Positions 15,322 through 23,111 of a DNA stretch of 48,220 nt are shown in pieces. How positions within the stretch are numbered: position 1 is the first letter of the stretch; each line of letters starts with the position of its first letter. The notes below the pieces were generated by a model. That model made no database searches, had not been told where the DNA came from, and worked only from the letters and a program-made list of their open reading frames with translations. The DNA lies in assembly GCA_017468465.1 (NCBI GenBank), contig JAFUIN010000007.1, positions 1-48,220 on the forward strand, read 5' to 3'. Source of the DNA: Clostridia bacterium. Lineage in GTDB: Bacteria; Bacillota; Clostridia; UMGS1840. A program made the position numbers and the translations under genes.

Positions 15322-15445
15322 AATATTCACCCCCTTTTATTTTTTCAAGTTCTTTTATTAGTTTCTTTATACGCCTGCAGTCTTTTTCTAAATTGTGCAG
15401 TTTTGCATATAACTTTTCTAACATTTCATCAATGTATTTTGTCAA
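15308..15445 (-). CDS. small coiled-coil protein B (45 aa)
   Basis: TTG start at 15445 behind AGGAGTG; 45 residues predicted as one amphipathic helix (EMLEKLYAKLHNLEKDCRR...). Its end overlaps the start of small protein A. Both tiny proteins have heptad-like spacing and could pair with each other. Function unknown. Confidence 0.6.
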   Translation of the reverse strand: MTKYIDEMLEKLYAKLHNLEKDCRRIKKLIKELEKIKGGEYFDGL

Positions 15446-15558
15446 AAAATCACTCCTGTTTTTGTATCTGTGCAAAATGTGCTTTTTTTATGTAAAGTAT
15501 CTCTATTTGATATAATAGAGTAGTTCACATATTTTTTGCACAAATTGCACATTTACAG

Positions 15559-17943
15559 TTAATCATAATAATTTCGGTCAGATTTACGGCTTGAATATGA
15601 ATAATAAGGCGGTCTTTCCTCGATTTCGTCCCGAATAAGAACATAATCTTTTATAACATTGCGGACGGTAACACCGTTGATTGTTCCGCTCGGTGCAAAG
15701 ATGTTCTTTCCCCTTAATTCATCAAAGAAATTGCCTTTATTTTCTACACCAAAACCATTATTTGAACACCATTCTTTATATTTGATATAAACATCAAGGG
15801 CTTTTGTGTTCGTGCCTGCCTGCTGTTCCAAACATTCCGCTATAAAATTACCGATTTTGTCGCTGTTCGTCCTGTATTCATCGGTGGCGGTGGTAACTGC
15901 CTGCGGTGGCTTTGCTCCGTCTTTGTAGTAGAGTTTCAAGCCCTCAATACACCAATTAAGAATACCGCTCAAATTTTCCGCTTTTATCAACTTGTTTTTT
16001 AGGTTTTTATCCTGTTCGTGAGGCTCAAAATGTCGGTCAAATGTAATTACATTGATACGCCCACTTGTAAACAGGGTATCGTCTGTAATAAGCGGTAAAA
16101 AGTTAGTGTTTATAAATAACTTAAAGCGTGGTATAAACTCAAATTCTCGCTCGTGCAAGTGCCTTGCTGTGATACTATCACGCCCCAAAAGGTTTTTTAG
16201 TAAGCCTACATCAAATATCATTCTTTTAGGTGGCTCGGAAGCGTTTAGAAAACGGCAACCGTCAAGCCTTGCAATATCTCCGCTCGCTTGTCTGCTGTCC
16301 TTGTTTTGCTTTTGTGCAAGTGTTTGAGGTTGCATACTCATTCCGTAGCCTGCCGTATTGCCTAACATATAAAGCATTGTTTCAATGAGTGTAGATTTGC
16401 CGTTTCTCGTAGTTGCACCGTACAAAATAAAGCAAGTTTCAAGATTTGTGTCAGCGGTCAGCGAATACCCTAAAATCTTTTGCAGATATTCTGTTTTATC
16501 GGTATCGCCCTGCATAACCTCATTTATAAACTTTTCCCATTCTTCCGACTTTGCGAACGGCTCATATATAACATTGCTGATTTTAGAAAGTAAATCATCT
16601 GAATTATGAGGCGTAAAATCAAAAGTTTTCAGATTAAGAGTGCCATTTTGACAGTTAAATAAATCAAGGTTTTTGTCAAAGTCTGATTGCGTTACAAAGT
16701 GAATATCCCTGCTGTCTTTTACCATTGTTTCACGGAAGCGGAGCTGTCCCAACTTTGAAACATAATCAATGTAGTTTTGTTTCTGCTTTTCATCTTCAAT
16801 GGTAGTAGCATAAATAAGCAAACCGTCAGCAAGTTCCTTTGCCTTGTTCAGAGTCCGCATACTGCCCTCGTCCCTCGTCCATACTTTGCCGTTATAAAAA
16901 TACCATTCTTTAGCGGTGGCGTTGTATCTGCAAGTGTCTTTGAAAACCTCTGCAAATAATGCTCCAAAACCTTTATCATCAAGGGAATATTTGCGGTAAG
17001 CGTCTAACTCTATGAGTTTTGATACTATGCCCTCATTAGCCTTTATTTTGGCTTTTATGGCGTATTCTCTCTTGCTTGGTCTTGTTATGCCTGACAACTC
17101 ATAAAGGCGGTCTATTGCCCCTTTTAAGTCCGTCTTTTCAACTGCTATTATGTAGTCAATAACACTACCGCCAACATTACCACTCGCACCGAAACAGTTA
17201 AAAGTCTTTGTTTCGTGATAATAAACAAGGTCTTTTTTGTGTCCGCATATTTCGCACCGCTCAAACATTGCACATTTTGAGTTATTAAAAACCGTTTTGC
17301 CGTTCCGCTCCTGTAAGTATCTGAAAAAGTCAAAATCTTCTTTTAATAGGTCAAGTTCTTCATTGCCTGTTTTGACTTGTTTCTGTTGCTGTGGCTCTTG
17401 CAGTTTCAAAACATTTTCAATGTCGATTGTAGCGGATAAATCGCATATAACTACATCTTTATTTGTGCCGTAAAATATGCGGTCTGCATTAGTGCAGGAA
17501 GTATCACTCTGCGGAAAGAGTTTTACAAGTGTTTGTGCAATTACAGCCCTCAACGCTTGATTTGTTACAGTTTCATTCATTACAAAACAAAGTCTGTATT
17601 TTTCCTTTTGCTCCGAATGTGAAAAACTATAATAATAAAATGCAGGCGGTAAATTGTATCTGTTGCAGATTTCAAGTGCATTGCTAACGGATAAAACAGG
17701 CTTGTCCGATTTGTCATTATCAATATCAACCATAAAAAGCCGTTGTTCTTTCCAATTTTCAGCCTTGCACCCTTTACCGTCCATTACTGCAGGGCTGATA
17801 CTGTACCCTCTCTGAATGTATTTTATAAGCGTTTCAAGGTCTATGTCTTTGATTGTATTTGCACCCTGTAAGCGTGGCTTTATAATTGAAATATGTTCTT
17901 TTGGCTTTTCCGTGTAGCCCTTTGTGTCAATGTGTATTAGCAA
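15559..17943 (-). CDS. P4-type primase-helicase (AEP primase, zinc finger, D5-N, SF3 helicase)
   Basis: Replication protein of 794 residues. The N-terminal archaeo-eukaryotic primase-like domain (about 40-180) has VDIDND (72-77) as metal site and DRIFYGTN. A zinc-ribbon follows (Cys224, Cys230, Cys233, His235, Cys250), then a D5-N type helical region (about 320-450) and an SF3 helicase with Walker A GATTRNGKST (509-518), Walker B RFLNASE (564-570) and sensor LFINTNFLP (609-617). It would open and prime the element's own origin. TTG start; the first 7 nt overlap the upstream winged-helix gene. The size and domain order match phage P4 alpha and satellite Pri-Rep proteins. Confidence 0.92.
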   Translation of the reverse strand: MLIHIDTKGYTEKPKEHISIIKPRLQGANTIKDIDLETLIKYIQRGYSISPAVMDGKGCKAENWKEQRLFMVDIDNDKSDKPVLSVSNALEICNRYNLPPAFYYYSFSHSEQKEKYRLCFVMNETVTNQALRAVIAQTLVKLFPQSDTSCTNADRIFYGTNKDVVICDLSATIDIENVLKLQEPQQQKQVKTGNEELDLLKEDFDFFRYLQERNGKTVFNNSKCAMFERCEICGHKKDLVYYHETKTFNCFGASGNVGGSVIDYIIAVEKTDLKGAIDRLYELSGITRPSKREYAIKAKIKANEGIVSKLIELDAYRKYSLDDKGFGALFAEVFKDTCRYNATAKEWYFYNGKVWTRDEGSMRTLNKAKELADGLLIYATTIEDEKQKQNYIDYVSKLGQLRFRETMVKDSRDIHFVTQSDFDKNLDLFNCQNGTLNLKTFDFTPHNSDDLLSKISNVIYEPFAKSEEWEKFINEVMQGDTDKTEYLQKILGYSLTADTNLETCFILYGATTRNGKSTLIETMLYMLGNTAGYGMSMQPQTLAQKQNKDSRQASGDIARLDGCRFLNASEPPKRMIFDVGLLKNLLGRDSITARHLHEREFEFIPRFKLFINTNFLPLITDDTLFTSGRINVITFDRHFEPHEQDKNLKNKLIKAENLSGILNWCIEGLKLYYKDGAKPPQAVTTATDEYRTNSDKIGNFIAECLEQQAGTNTKALDVYIKYKEWCSNNGFGVENKGNFFDELRGKNIFAPSGTINGVTVRNVIKDYVLIRDEIEERPPYYSYSSRKSDRNYYD

Positions 17944-18242
17944 TTATCACCACCGCCATTTTTTAGATATTCAATAGCAGGCTTCATAGCCCTTTGCATA
18001 TCTTTTATTCTGCCTTGCATTTGTCGGACGAATTGCTCAATATCTCGGTCATCAGCAGGCAACCAAAAACCGCTTTGCGTATTACTACAAATAAGTGTCC
18101 CTTGTTTGCGTAGTGCATTTACAGTTATCGTTATATCTCGCTCATTCCAACCTAAATATTTAGCAAGGTCTTTCGCTGTGATTGCGTTTTCCTCTCCGAC
18201 AGACAAATAATCGGTTAAAATAAGAGGTTTATTTTGCTTCAT
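17937..18242 (-). CDS. winged-helix DNA-binding protein of the element
   Basis: Protein of 101 residues with a helix-turn-helix (ITAKDLAKYLGWNERDITITVNALRKQG, about 21-48) and a beta wing (TLICSNTQSGFWLP), like replication-initiation or DnaD/MarR-type accessory proteins next to primases. The C-terminal part is helical. Its end overlaps the primase start, so the two are translationally coupled and probably act together at the origin. Confidence 0.72.
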   Translation of the reverse strand: MKQNKPLILTDYLSVGEENAITAKDLAKYLGWNERDITITVNALRKQGTLICSNTQSGFWLPADDRDIEQFVRQMQGRIKDMQRAMKPAIEYLKNGGGDNC

Positions 18243-18408
18243 TCTGCTTTGCCTCTCTTTCCGCTATAATGCGTTTTGCTCTCTTTTCCCAATAGGTCGC
18301 ATTATGCTTTTTAACCTTGTCTTTGTTGTTTGCTCTCCATTCTCTGAAATATGCAAGGCGTTCCTCTCTTGCAATTTCTTCAACGGATTTTTGCTGTTTA
18401 TTACTCAA
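18229..18408 (-). CDS. small basic protein, first gene of the leftward operon
   Basis: 59 residues, TTG start at 18408 behind AAAGGAG. Highly charged, with EERLAYFREWRANNKDKVKKHNATYW in the middle; similar small phage proteins have this R-x(2)-FREWR-x-NN-x-(D/E)KVK pattern. Function unknown. It overlaps the winged-helix gene start by 14 bp. Confidence 0.6.
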   Translation of the reverse strand: MSNKQQKSVEEIAREERLAYFREWRANNKDKVKKHNATYWEKRAKRIIAEREAKQNEAK

Positions 18409-18472
18409 TAAATCAACTCCTTTGTATTTCTTTTTCGTTTTCTCTTGACTTTTAGCTAAAAGCGTGATATAA

Positions 18473-18605
18473 TTTAGAAAACTGAATATTTTATCTTTAT
18501 ATTTAGTTTTCTGTTTCTATTATAGCAACAAAAAACCGCCTTGTCATAAAAGTACAACAAGACGGAAAAAGTAAATTTTTCACAAAAATATTTAGAATAC
18601 TGAAT
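18473..18605. promoter_or_regulatory. divergent control region: leftward promoter and repressor operators
   Basis: Leftward promoter: minus-strand ATGACA (18542-18547), 17 bp, TATAAT (18519-18524). Operator-like copies: TTTAGAAAACTGAAT (18473-18487) and TTTAGAATACTGAAT (18591-18605) in direct orientation, plus an inverted copy around 18499-18512 that makes a 14-bp palindrome arm with the first. They lie downstream of the leftward start and just before the repressor gene, as expected for a CI-like switch. Confidence 0.7.
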
Positions 18606-18621
18606 TTTTAGAGGTGATTTT

Positions 18622-19272
18622 ATGAAGTATGACAAACTGATTGAAGTAGAGGACAATGCCCCTACATATTCAAGACGAATTGCACATTTATTAAATGAGC
18701 AAGGTTTAACACAGGAAGATTTAGCAATAATGAGCGGTGTATCAAAATCAAGTATAACAGCTTGGATACAAGGGGACAAACACGGTAGAAGAACAGAACC
18801 TAAAATTATCGGTCTTAACGATGTTGCAAAAGCGTTAGGCGTAACGGTAGATTATTTGATAGGCAATACAGATGTAAAGCAACCTAATATCAAATTACAG
18901 GCTATAAGCAACTATACAGGATTGGTAGAGAGTTCGTTAGAGTTTCTAAAAAAGATAAACTCCTATAAGATAGGCGATTATATTAGTATGCCTGTGAGTT
19001 CCGAAAAGAATATACAAAGTCAGGTAACTTGCGAATTTGACCACCCCTCGTATATTCTTAATCTGTTGTTAAACAACCCACATATAATGGGCTTAATTCA
19101 TTCTTATATGTGCGTATTTAATGATGATGATTATAAATATTATCAAGGGGATAGAGGCTCTGCAATATTGTTTGAGTTGATGTTAGAATTACGGAAATTA
19201 AGAGACGGATTTCAGCCGTACTATAAAGAAGCATTTTACCAATTTTATAAAAAGGACGGTGAAAAAGAATAA
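18622..19272 (+). CDS. XRE-family repressor (CI/Stl-like)
   Basis: Protein of 216 residues with an N-terminal XRE helix-turn-helix (about 16-78: RIAHLLNEQGLTQEDLAIMSGVSKSSITAWIQG...LGVTVDYLIG). The C-terminal half (about 95-216) has no recognised domain; no LexA-type Ser-Lys protease motif is evident, so induction by autocleavage seems unlikely and an antirepressor may be used, as in satellite Stl repressors (inference). Ribosome site GAGGTG. Stop codon overlaps the integrase start (TAATG). Confidence 0.82.
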   Translation: MKYDKLIEVEDNAPTYSRRIAHLLNEQGLTQEDLAIMSGVSKSSITAWIQGDKHGRRTEPKIIGLNDVAKALGVTVDYLIGNTDVKQPNIKLQAISNYTGLVESSLEFLKKINSYKIGDYISMPVSSEKNIQSQVTCEFDHPSYILNLLLNNPHIMGLIHSYMCVFNDDDYKYYQGDRGSAILFELMLELRKLRDGFQPYYKEAFYQFYKKDGEKE

Positions 19273-20333
19273 TGTCAGCATATAAAAATGAGCGTGGTAC
19301 TTGGAATGTAAAGTTTTACTATACCGATTGGACAGGCAAACGCAAACAAAAGAAAAAAGAGGGATTTGCAACAAAAAAAGAAGCCCAAACCTTTGAGGCG
19401 GACTTCCTTAACAAGTGCAAAACATCTGTTGATATTACTTTCTCAAATTTAGTTAAAAACTATATGGAAGATTGCAGGGTGCATTTGAAGCCTACTACAT
19501 TAGCAAACAAAGAACACCTTATATCAACAAAGTTATTGCCCTATTTCGCTGATATGCGTATATGTGATATTGATATATCTACCGTGAGAAAATGGCAAAA
19601 TGAATTGATTTCGCACGAAAACGGCTATGCTCCAACATACTTGAAAACCGTACATAATCAGTTATCAGCAATATTCAATTTTGCGGTCAAATACTACAAA
19701 CTACCGTCAAACCCTGCCTCTGCCTGTGGCTCTATGGGAAAGAAAAAAGCGGAAAGTATGCAGTTTTGGACAAAAGAAGAATTTGACTCTTTTATAAAAT
19801 GCGTATCAGATAAACCGCTTTCAAAAGTTGTATTTCACCTTTTCTTTTATAGCGGTATGCGTGAGGGTGAGTTATTGGCTCTCACTCTGAACGATTTTGA
19901 TTTTGATAATAATACTGTCAGCATTACAAAGAATTACGCACGGCTCGGATATGAAGAAATAATACAAGCACCCAAAACACCGAAAAGCAAACGCACAATA
20001 ACCCTGCCTGCTGAAATAATGGAAATGGTAAAAGAATATAGTTCAATGCTCTATGACTACAAACCAACGGACAGGCTATTTCTAACAAGTAAGCAAAGTT
20101 TAACAAGAGAAATGATTAGAGGTTGCACCGCTTCGGGCGTGAAAAGAATACGCATACACGATTTAAGACACTCTCACGCCTCATTGCTCATTGAGTTAGG
20201 TTTTGCCCCTCTGTTAATCTCTGAACGGCTCGGACACGAAAACATAGAAACAACTCTGAACACATACTCTCACCTATACCCGAATAAGCACGGAGAAGTA
20301 GCAGAAATATTGTCAAAATTGATACAAAATTAA
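19272..20333 (+). CDS. int: tyrosine site-specific integrase
   Basis: Phage-type tyrosine recombinase of 353 residues. N-terminal AP2-like arm-binding domain (about 1-48, ERGTWNVKFYYTDWTGKRKQ), core-binding SAM-like domain (about 55-150) and a catalytic domain with Arg197 (YSGMREGE), Lys240, HDLRH (His296, Arg299), His322 (LGHENIETTLNTY) and nucleophile Tyr332. All catalytic residues are present. It is co-expressed with the repressor by start-stop overlap and sits next to attR. By position its target is the guaA 3' end. Confidence 0.95.
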   Translation: MSAYKNERGTWNVKFYYTDWTGKRKQKKKEGFATKKEAQTFEADFLNKCKTSVDITFSNLVKNYMEDCRVHLKPTTLANKEHLISTKLLPYFADMRICDIDISTVRKWQNELISHENGYAPTYLKTVHNQLSAIFNFAVKYYKLPSNPASACGSMGKKKAESMQFWTKEEFDSFIKCVSDKPLSKVVFHLFFYSGMREGELLALTLNDFDFDNNTVSITKNYARLGYEEIIQAPKTPKSKRTITLPAEIMEMVKEYSSMLYDYKPTDRLFLTSKQSLTREMIRGCTASGVKRIRIHDLRHSHASLLIELGFAPLLISERLGHENIETTLNTYSHLYPNKHGEVAEILSKLIQN

Positions 20334-20339
20334 AAATTT

Positions 20340-20357
20340 AGTACGATATTAGTACGA
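20340..20357 (+). promoter_or_regulatory. right arm-type site, AGTACGA repeated
   Basis: AGTACGA at 20340-20346 and 20351-20357, the same 11-bp period and orientation as the left-end pair at 13380-13397. Confidence 0.65.
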
Positions 20358-20372
20358 TTAGAAAATAAAAAG

Positions 20373-20410
20373 TCCCGAAAGCCCTTGTAAATAAAGGCTT
20401 TCGGGATTTC
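20373..20410 (+). terminator. terminator after the integrase gene
   Basis: TCCCGAAAGCC (20373-20383) pairs with GGCTTTCGGGA (20396-20406), followed by TTTCTTG. On the minus strand the hairpin is followed by CTTTTTATTTTC, so the element may also supply the terminator for guaA. Confidence 0.85.
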
Positions 20411-20415
20411 TTGTT

Positions 20416-20428
20416 ATTATTCCCACTC
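20416..20428. other. attR direct repeat (guaA 3' end)
   Basis: ATTATTCCCACTC, the reverse complement of GAG TGG GAA TAA: the last three codons and stop of guaA. Confidence 0.85.
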
Positions 20429-21397
20429 GATGGTGCCAACCGGCTTCGGAGTCAGGTCTAACAGCACACGGTTGATGCCGTCAACTTCCGCAGTGATACG
20501 GTTGGTGATTTTGTGAAGTACTTCGTAGGGAATTTCTTCGATGGTGGCAGTCATTGCATCCTTGGTATTCACGGCGCGGATGATTGCCGGCCAGCCTTCG
20601 TAGCGTTTGTCGTCTTTTACGCCAACGCTTTTCATATCCGGCACTGCAATAAAATACTGCCAAACGGTTTTGGAAAGGCCGCAGATGTCAAATTCTTCTC
20701 GTAAGATTGCATCTGCTTCTCTTAATGCGTGGAGTCTGTCACGGGTGATGGCACCCAGGCAACGTACGCCCAATCCGGGACCCGGGAAAGGCTGACGGTC
20801 TACCATTGCTTCGGGCAAGCCCAATGCCTTGCCAACAACACGAACTTCGTCTTTATACAGCAGTTTTACAGGCTCTACCAGTTCAAACTGCAAGTCTTCG
20901 GGAAGACCACCCACGTTGTGATGCGCTTTTACGCCGTCACTTTCTAAAATGTCGGGATAAATGGTACCCTGTGCCAAAAAGTCAATATCGTCAAATTTAC
21001 GGGCTTCTTCTTCAAACACGCGGATGAATTCGCCACCGATGATTTTACGTTTTTCTTCGGGAGCACAAACGCCTTCCAGCAAACCTAAAAAGCGGTCGGT
21101 TGCATCCACATATACCAAATTGGCATCCAACTGATTGCGAAACAGCTCTACAACAGCTTCGGATTCGCCTTTTCTCATTAACCCGTGGTTAACATGCACA
21201 CAAACCAGCTGTTTTCCGATTGCTTTGATTAACAACGCTGCAACAACCGAGCTATCTACACCGCCGGACAATGCCAGGAGAACTTTTTTATTGCCTACCT
21301 GTGCCTTGACTTGGGCAATCTGTTCTGCGATGAATTTGTCTGCCAGTTCTTTTGTTGTGATACGTTCCATGGTATCCGGTCTTTTGTTGGTGTCCAT
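20417..21397 (-). CDS. guaA: GMP synthase, stand-alone ATP-pyrophosphatase subunit
   Basis: Converts XMP to GMP using ATP and ammonia. The protein has 326 residues and contains only the synthetase half: the N-type PP-loop LLALSGGVDSSVVAALL (about 40-56) and the C-terminal dimerisation domain ending LTPKPVGTIEWE. The usual bacterial GuaA has about 510-525 residues with an N-terminal glutamine amidotransferase domain, missing here. The ATG is preceded by GGAGGG, so the start is convincing and the gene is not truncated. Either a separate amidotransferase subunit is encoded elsewhere, as in archaea, or free ammonia is used. Its 3' end is the attachment site of the mobile element. Confidence 0.93.
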   Translation of the reverse strand: MDTNKRPDTMERITTKELADKFIAEQIAQVKAQVGNKKVLLALSGGVDSSVVAALLIKAIGKQLVCVHVNHGLMRKGESEAVVELFRNQLDANLVYVDATDRFLGLLEGVCAPEEKRKIIGGEFIRVFEEEARKFDDIDFLAQGTIYPDILESDGVKAHHNVGGLPEDLQFELVEPVKLLYKDEVRVVGKALGLPEAMVDRQPFPGPGLGVRCLGAITRDRLHALREADAILREEFDICGLSKTVWQYFIAVPDMKSVGVKDDKRYEGWPAIIRAVNTKDAMTATIEEIPYEVLHKITNRITAEVDGINRVLLDLTPKPVGTIEWE

Positions 21398-21432
21398 ATT
21401 ATCCCTCCGATTATATAAAAAATATTTGTCTT

Positions 21433-21461
21433 ATTCTATCATATTTTTTTCTGTTTTTCAA
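21433..21461 (-). promoter_or_regulatory. guaA promoter
   Basis: Minus-strand TTGAAA (21456-21461), 17 bp, TAGAAT (21433-21438). The leader is about 30 nt, so there is no room for a purine riboswitch. Confidence 0.75.
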
Positions 21462-21539
21462 GTATTTATTTACACATTCTTATGATTTTTTATAATTTTA
21501 TAGATTTTCTATAAAAGGAACAAAACCCAAGACCGAAAA

Positions 21540-21973
21540 ATCTATGATTTTCTCACAAATAATTTTATAGCAACGATGAAGACGGTTGAACACAGCAGAA
21601 CCGTTCCCTTGTGCTGTCCACATCGGGTCGTCGGGGACGCCGACCCCTACCATGCAGTGTTCCTCTGTTTGGCGCACTTTTATAAGCTATGCCTTTCCAT
21701 TGGAAAGGAAGAAAAACGGATGATAGTTTCTGCAATCGCAGAGCATTGCTCTTTCCCGAAGGCGTACCATGTGCCGCATACAATGCTACGCCGAGCGGTG
21801 AGATTCACCCATTTTGAGCAGATTTTCCATTTTCTCATCCTTACTATCGGGCGAAAGAAAACAGATGCAAAACGGAAAAACTGAACCCGCAGGGGTTACC
21901 CGAAGCTGTACCGTGTGTACAGCGAGCGGTGAAGTTCTTTCGTTTGGCGCACTTTTATAAGCCACCACCTTAA
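21540..21973. repeat. composite repeat island 2 (downstream of rodA)
   Basis: Non-coding. It contains the GGGTCGTC hairpin (21625-21650), a first structured unit around 21755-21805 (CCCGAAG, GGCGTA/TACGCC) and a second at about 21880-21936 (GCTGTAC/GTACAGC between CCCGAAG and CGAGCGG). TTTGGCGCACTTTTATAAG occurs twice (near 21669 and 21943). Open reading frames here are repeat-encoded and not credible genes. Confidence 0.7.
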
Positions 21974-23086
21974 CTACATGAAATTGAGGTTCTTATGCCT
22001 CATCTTCACATTCAACACCAAGCCAATGGCTATCATATTGGTGACCATGGAGGAGCCACCGTAGCTTAAGAACGGCAGGGTGATGCCGGTAACGGGGGTT
22101 AAACCGATGGTCATGCCGATGTTTTCAAAGGATTGCACCAGAAGCATGGTGCCAACGCCAATGGCGATAAAAGCACCCAGATGGTCCCGGGCGTGATAGG
22201 CGATATAGAAACAACGGAACACGATAAATGCGATGAGGACAAGGATGATTAAAGCTCCCACGAAGCCAAGCTCTTCACAGGCAACAGCGAAGATGAAGTC
22301 GGTATGCTTTGCGGGAAGAAAGCTGTTCTGGGTCAGGATTCCGTTATAGAGGCCCTGTCCGAAAATCTGTCCTGCGCCTACTGCGGTTTTGGACTGCATT
22401 ACCTGATAGCCGGACATTTGTGCATCCATTTCGGGATTCAAAAATGTGAGGATTCTGTTTTTTTGATATTCCTTGAAAATGAAAAACCAAAAGACCGGAA
22501 ATGCCACCGCAATGGCACCCACGGCACCAAGAATATACTTCCAGCTGATTTTTGCAAGGAAAATCATCACTACAAAAATAGCCACAAACACCATGGTTGT
22601 GCCAAAGTCGGGCTGTTGCATAATGAGAAACACCAGCACACCGATATGCGCCAGACAGCACATAGCAACAGGAAATTCGTTGATGCGCTCTTTGTATTTA
22701 TCCAGTTGGAAAGAAAAGGATAAAATGAAGCCGATTTTCACAATTTCCGCCGGCTGAATTCCGATGGGTCCAAACCGAATCCAGCTTTTTCCGCCCACCT
22801 CTTCGGAGCCGGTGCCAATCAATAACACAAGCACCAGCAAAAAGATGTCAATGCCGATGATGTAGAGGTATTTGGAAGCCATAAACTCGTAGTCATAAAA
22901 GGCTAAAAACAAGCAACACAAAAGACCCAGAACAAAGGCGCAGATTTGCACAATGACCTGAGTGGTGCCTCCGGAGTAGGATGCAGTTGCCGAAGAAACC
23001 AGCAAAATGCCGATAACAGACAGCAGACATACAGCGCCTAACAGAGGTAAATCCAGATTTTTGAGATTCTGTCGAAAATTTTGCAT
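21974..23086 (-). CDS. rodA: SEDS peptidoglycan glycosyltransferase RodA
   Basis: Integral membrane protein of 370 residues with about ten membrane segments that polymerises lipid II in the elongasome with a class B PBP. SEDS signatures: GGKSWIRFGPIGIQPAEIVKI, IMQQPDFGTTMVF (with the catalytic-region Asp), FLPAKHTDFIFAVACEELGFVG and TGITLPFLSYGGSSMVTNM. The length and the KHTDFIF motif favour RodA over FtsW, and the lack of a neighbouring division cluster agrees. It lies 25 bp downstream of trkH and may be transcribed from the trkA promoter. Confidence 0.9.
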   Translation of the reverse strand: MQNFRQNLKNLDLPLLGAVCLLSVIGILLVSSATASYSGGTTQVIVQICAFVLGLLCCLFLAFYDYEFMASKYLYIIGIDIFLLVLVLLIGTGSEEVGGKSWIRFGPIGIQPAEIVKIGFILSFSFQLDKYKERINEFPVAMCCLAHIGVLVFLIMQQPDFGTTMVFVAIFVVMIFLAKISWKYILGAVGAIAVAFPVFWFFIFKEYQKNRILTFLNPEMDAQMSGYQVMQSKTAVGAGQIFGQGLYNGILTQNSFLPAKHTDFIFAVACEELGFVGALIILVLIAFIVFRCFYIAYHARDHLGAFIAIGVGTMLLVQSFENIGMTIGLTPVTGITLPFLSYGGSSMVTNMIAIGLVLNVKMRHKNLNFM

Positions 23087-23111
23087 GAAACCATCCTTTA
23101 TTACGAAGAAA

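Larger units (their letters stand above)
13263..20428. mobile_element. integrated satellite-like element in the guaA 3' end
   Basis: About 7.2 kb bounded by the 13-bp direct repeat ATTATTCCCACTC (13263-13275 and 20416-20428). The right copy is the last codons and stop of guaA (E-W-E-stop on the minus strand), so insertion keeps guaA intact. Gene order: excisionase-like, AT-rich gap, FD-rich peptide, coiled-coil protein, lipoprotein, two tiny coiled-coil peptides, primase-helicase, winged-helix protein, small basic protein, then divergent repressor and integrase. There are no capsid, terminase, portal, relaxase or type IV secretion genes. The layout (integrase and repressor together, replication genes divergent) resembles phage-inducible islands or integrative plasmids. 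Confidence 0.85.

Noticed and set aside
13263-20428. Complete prophage or ICE
   Set aside because: No terminase, portal, capsid, tail, lysis, relaxase or conjugation genes are found between the att repeats.
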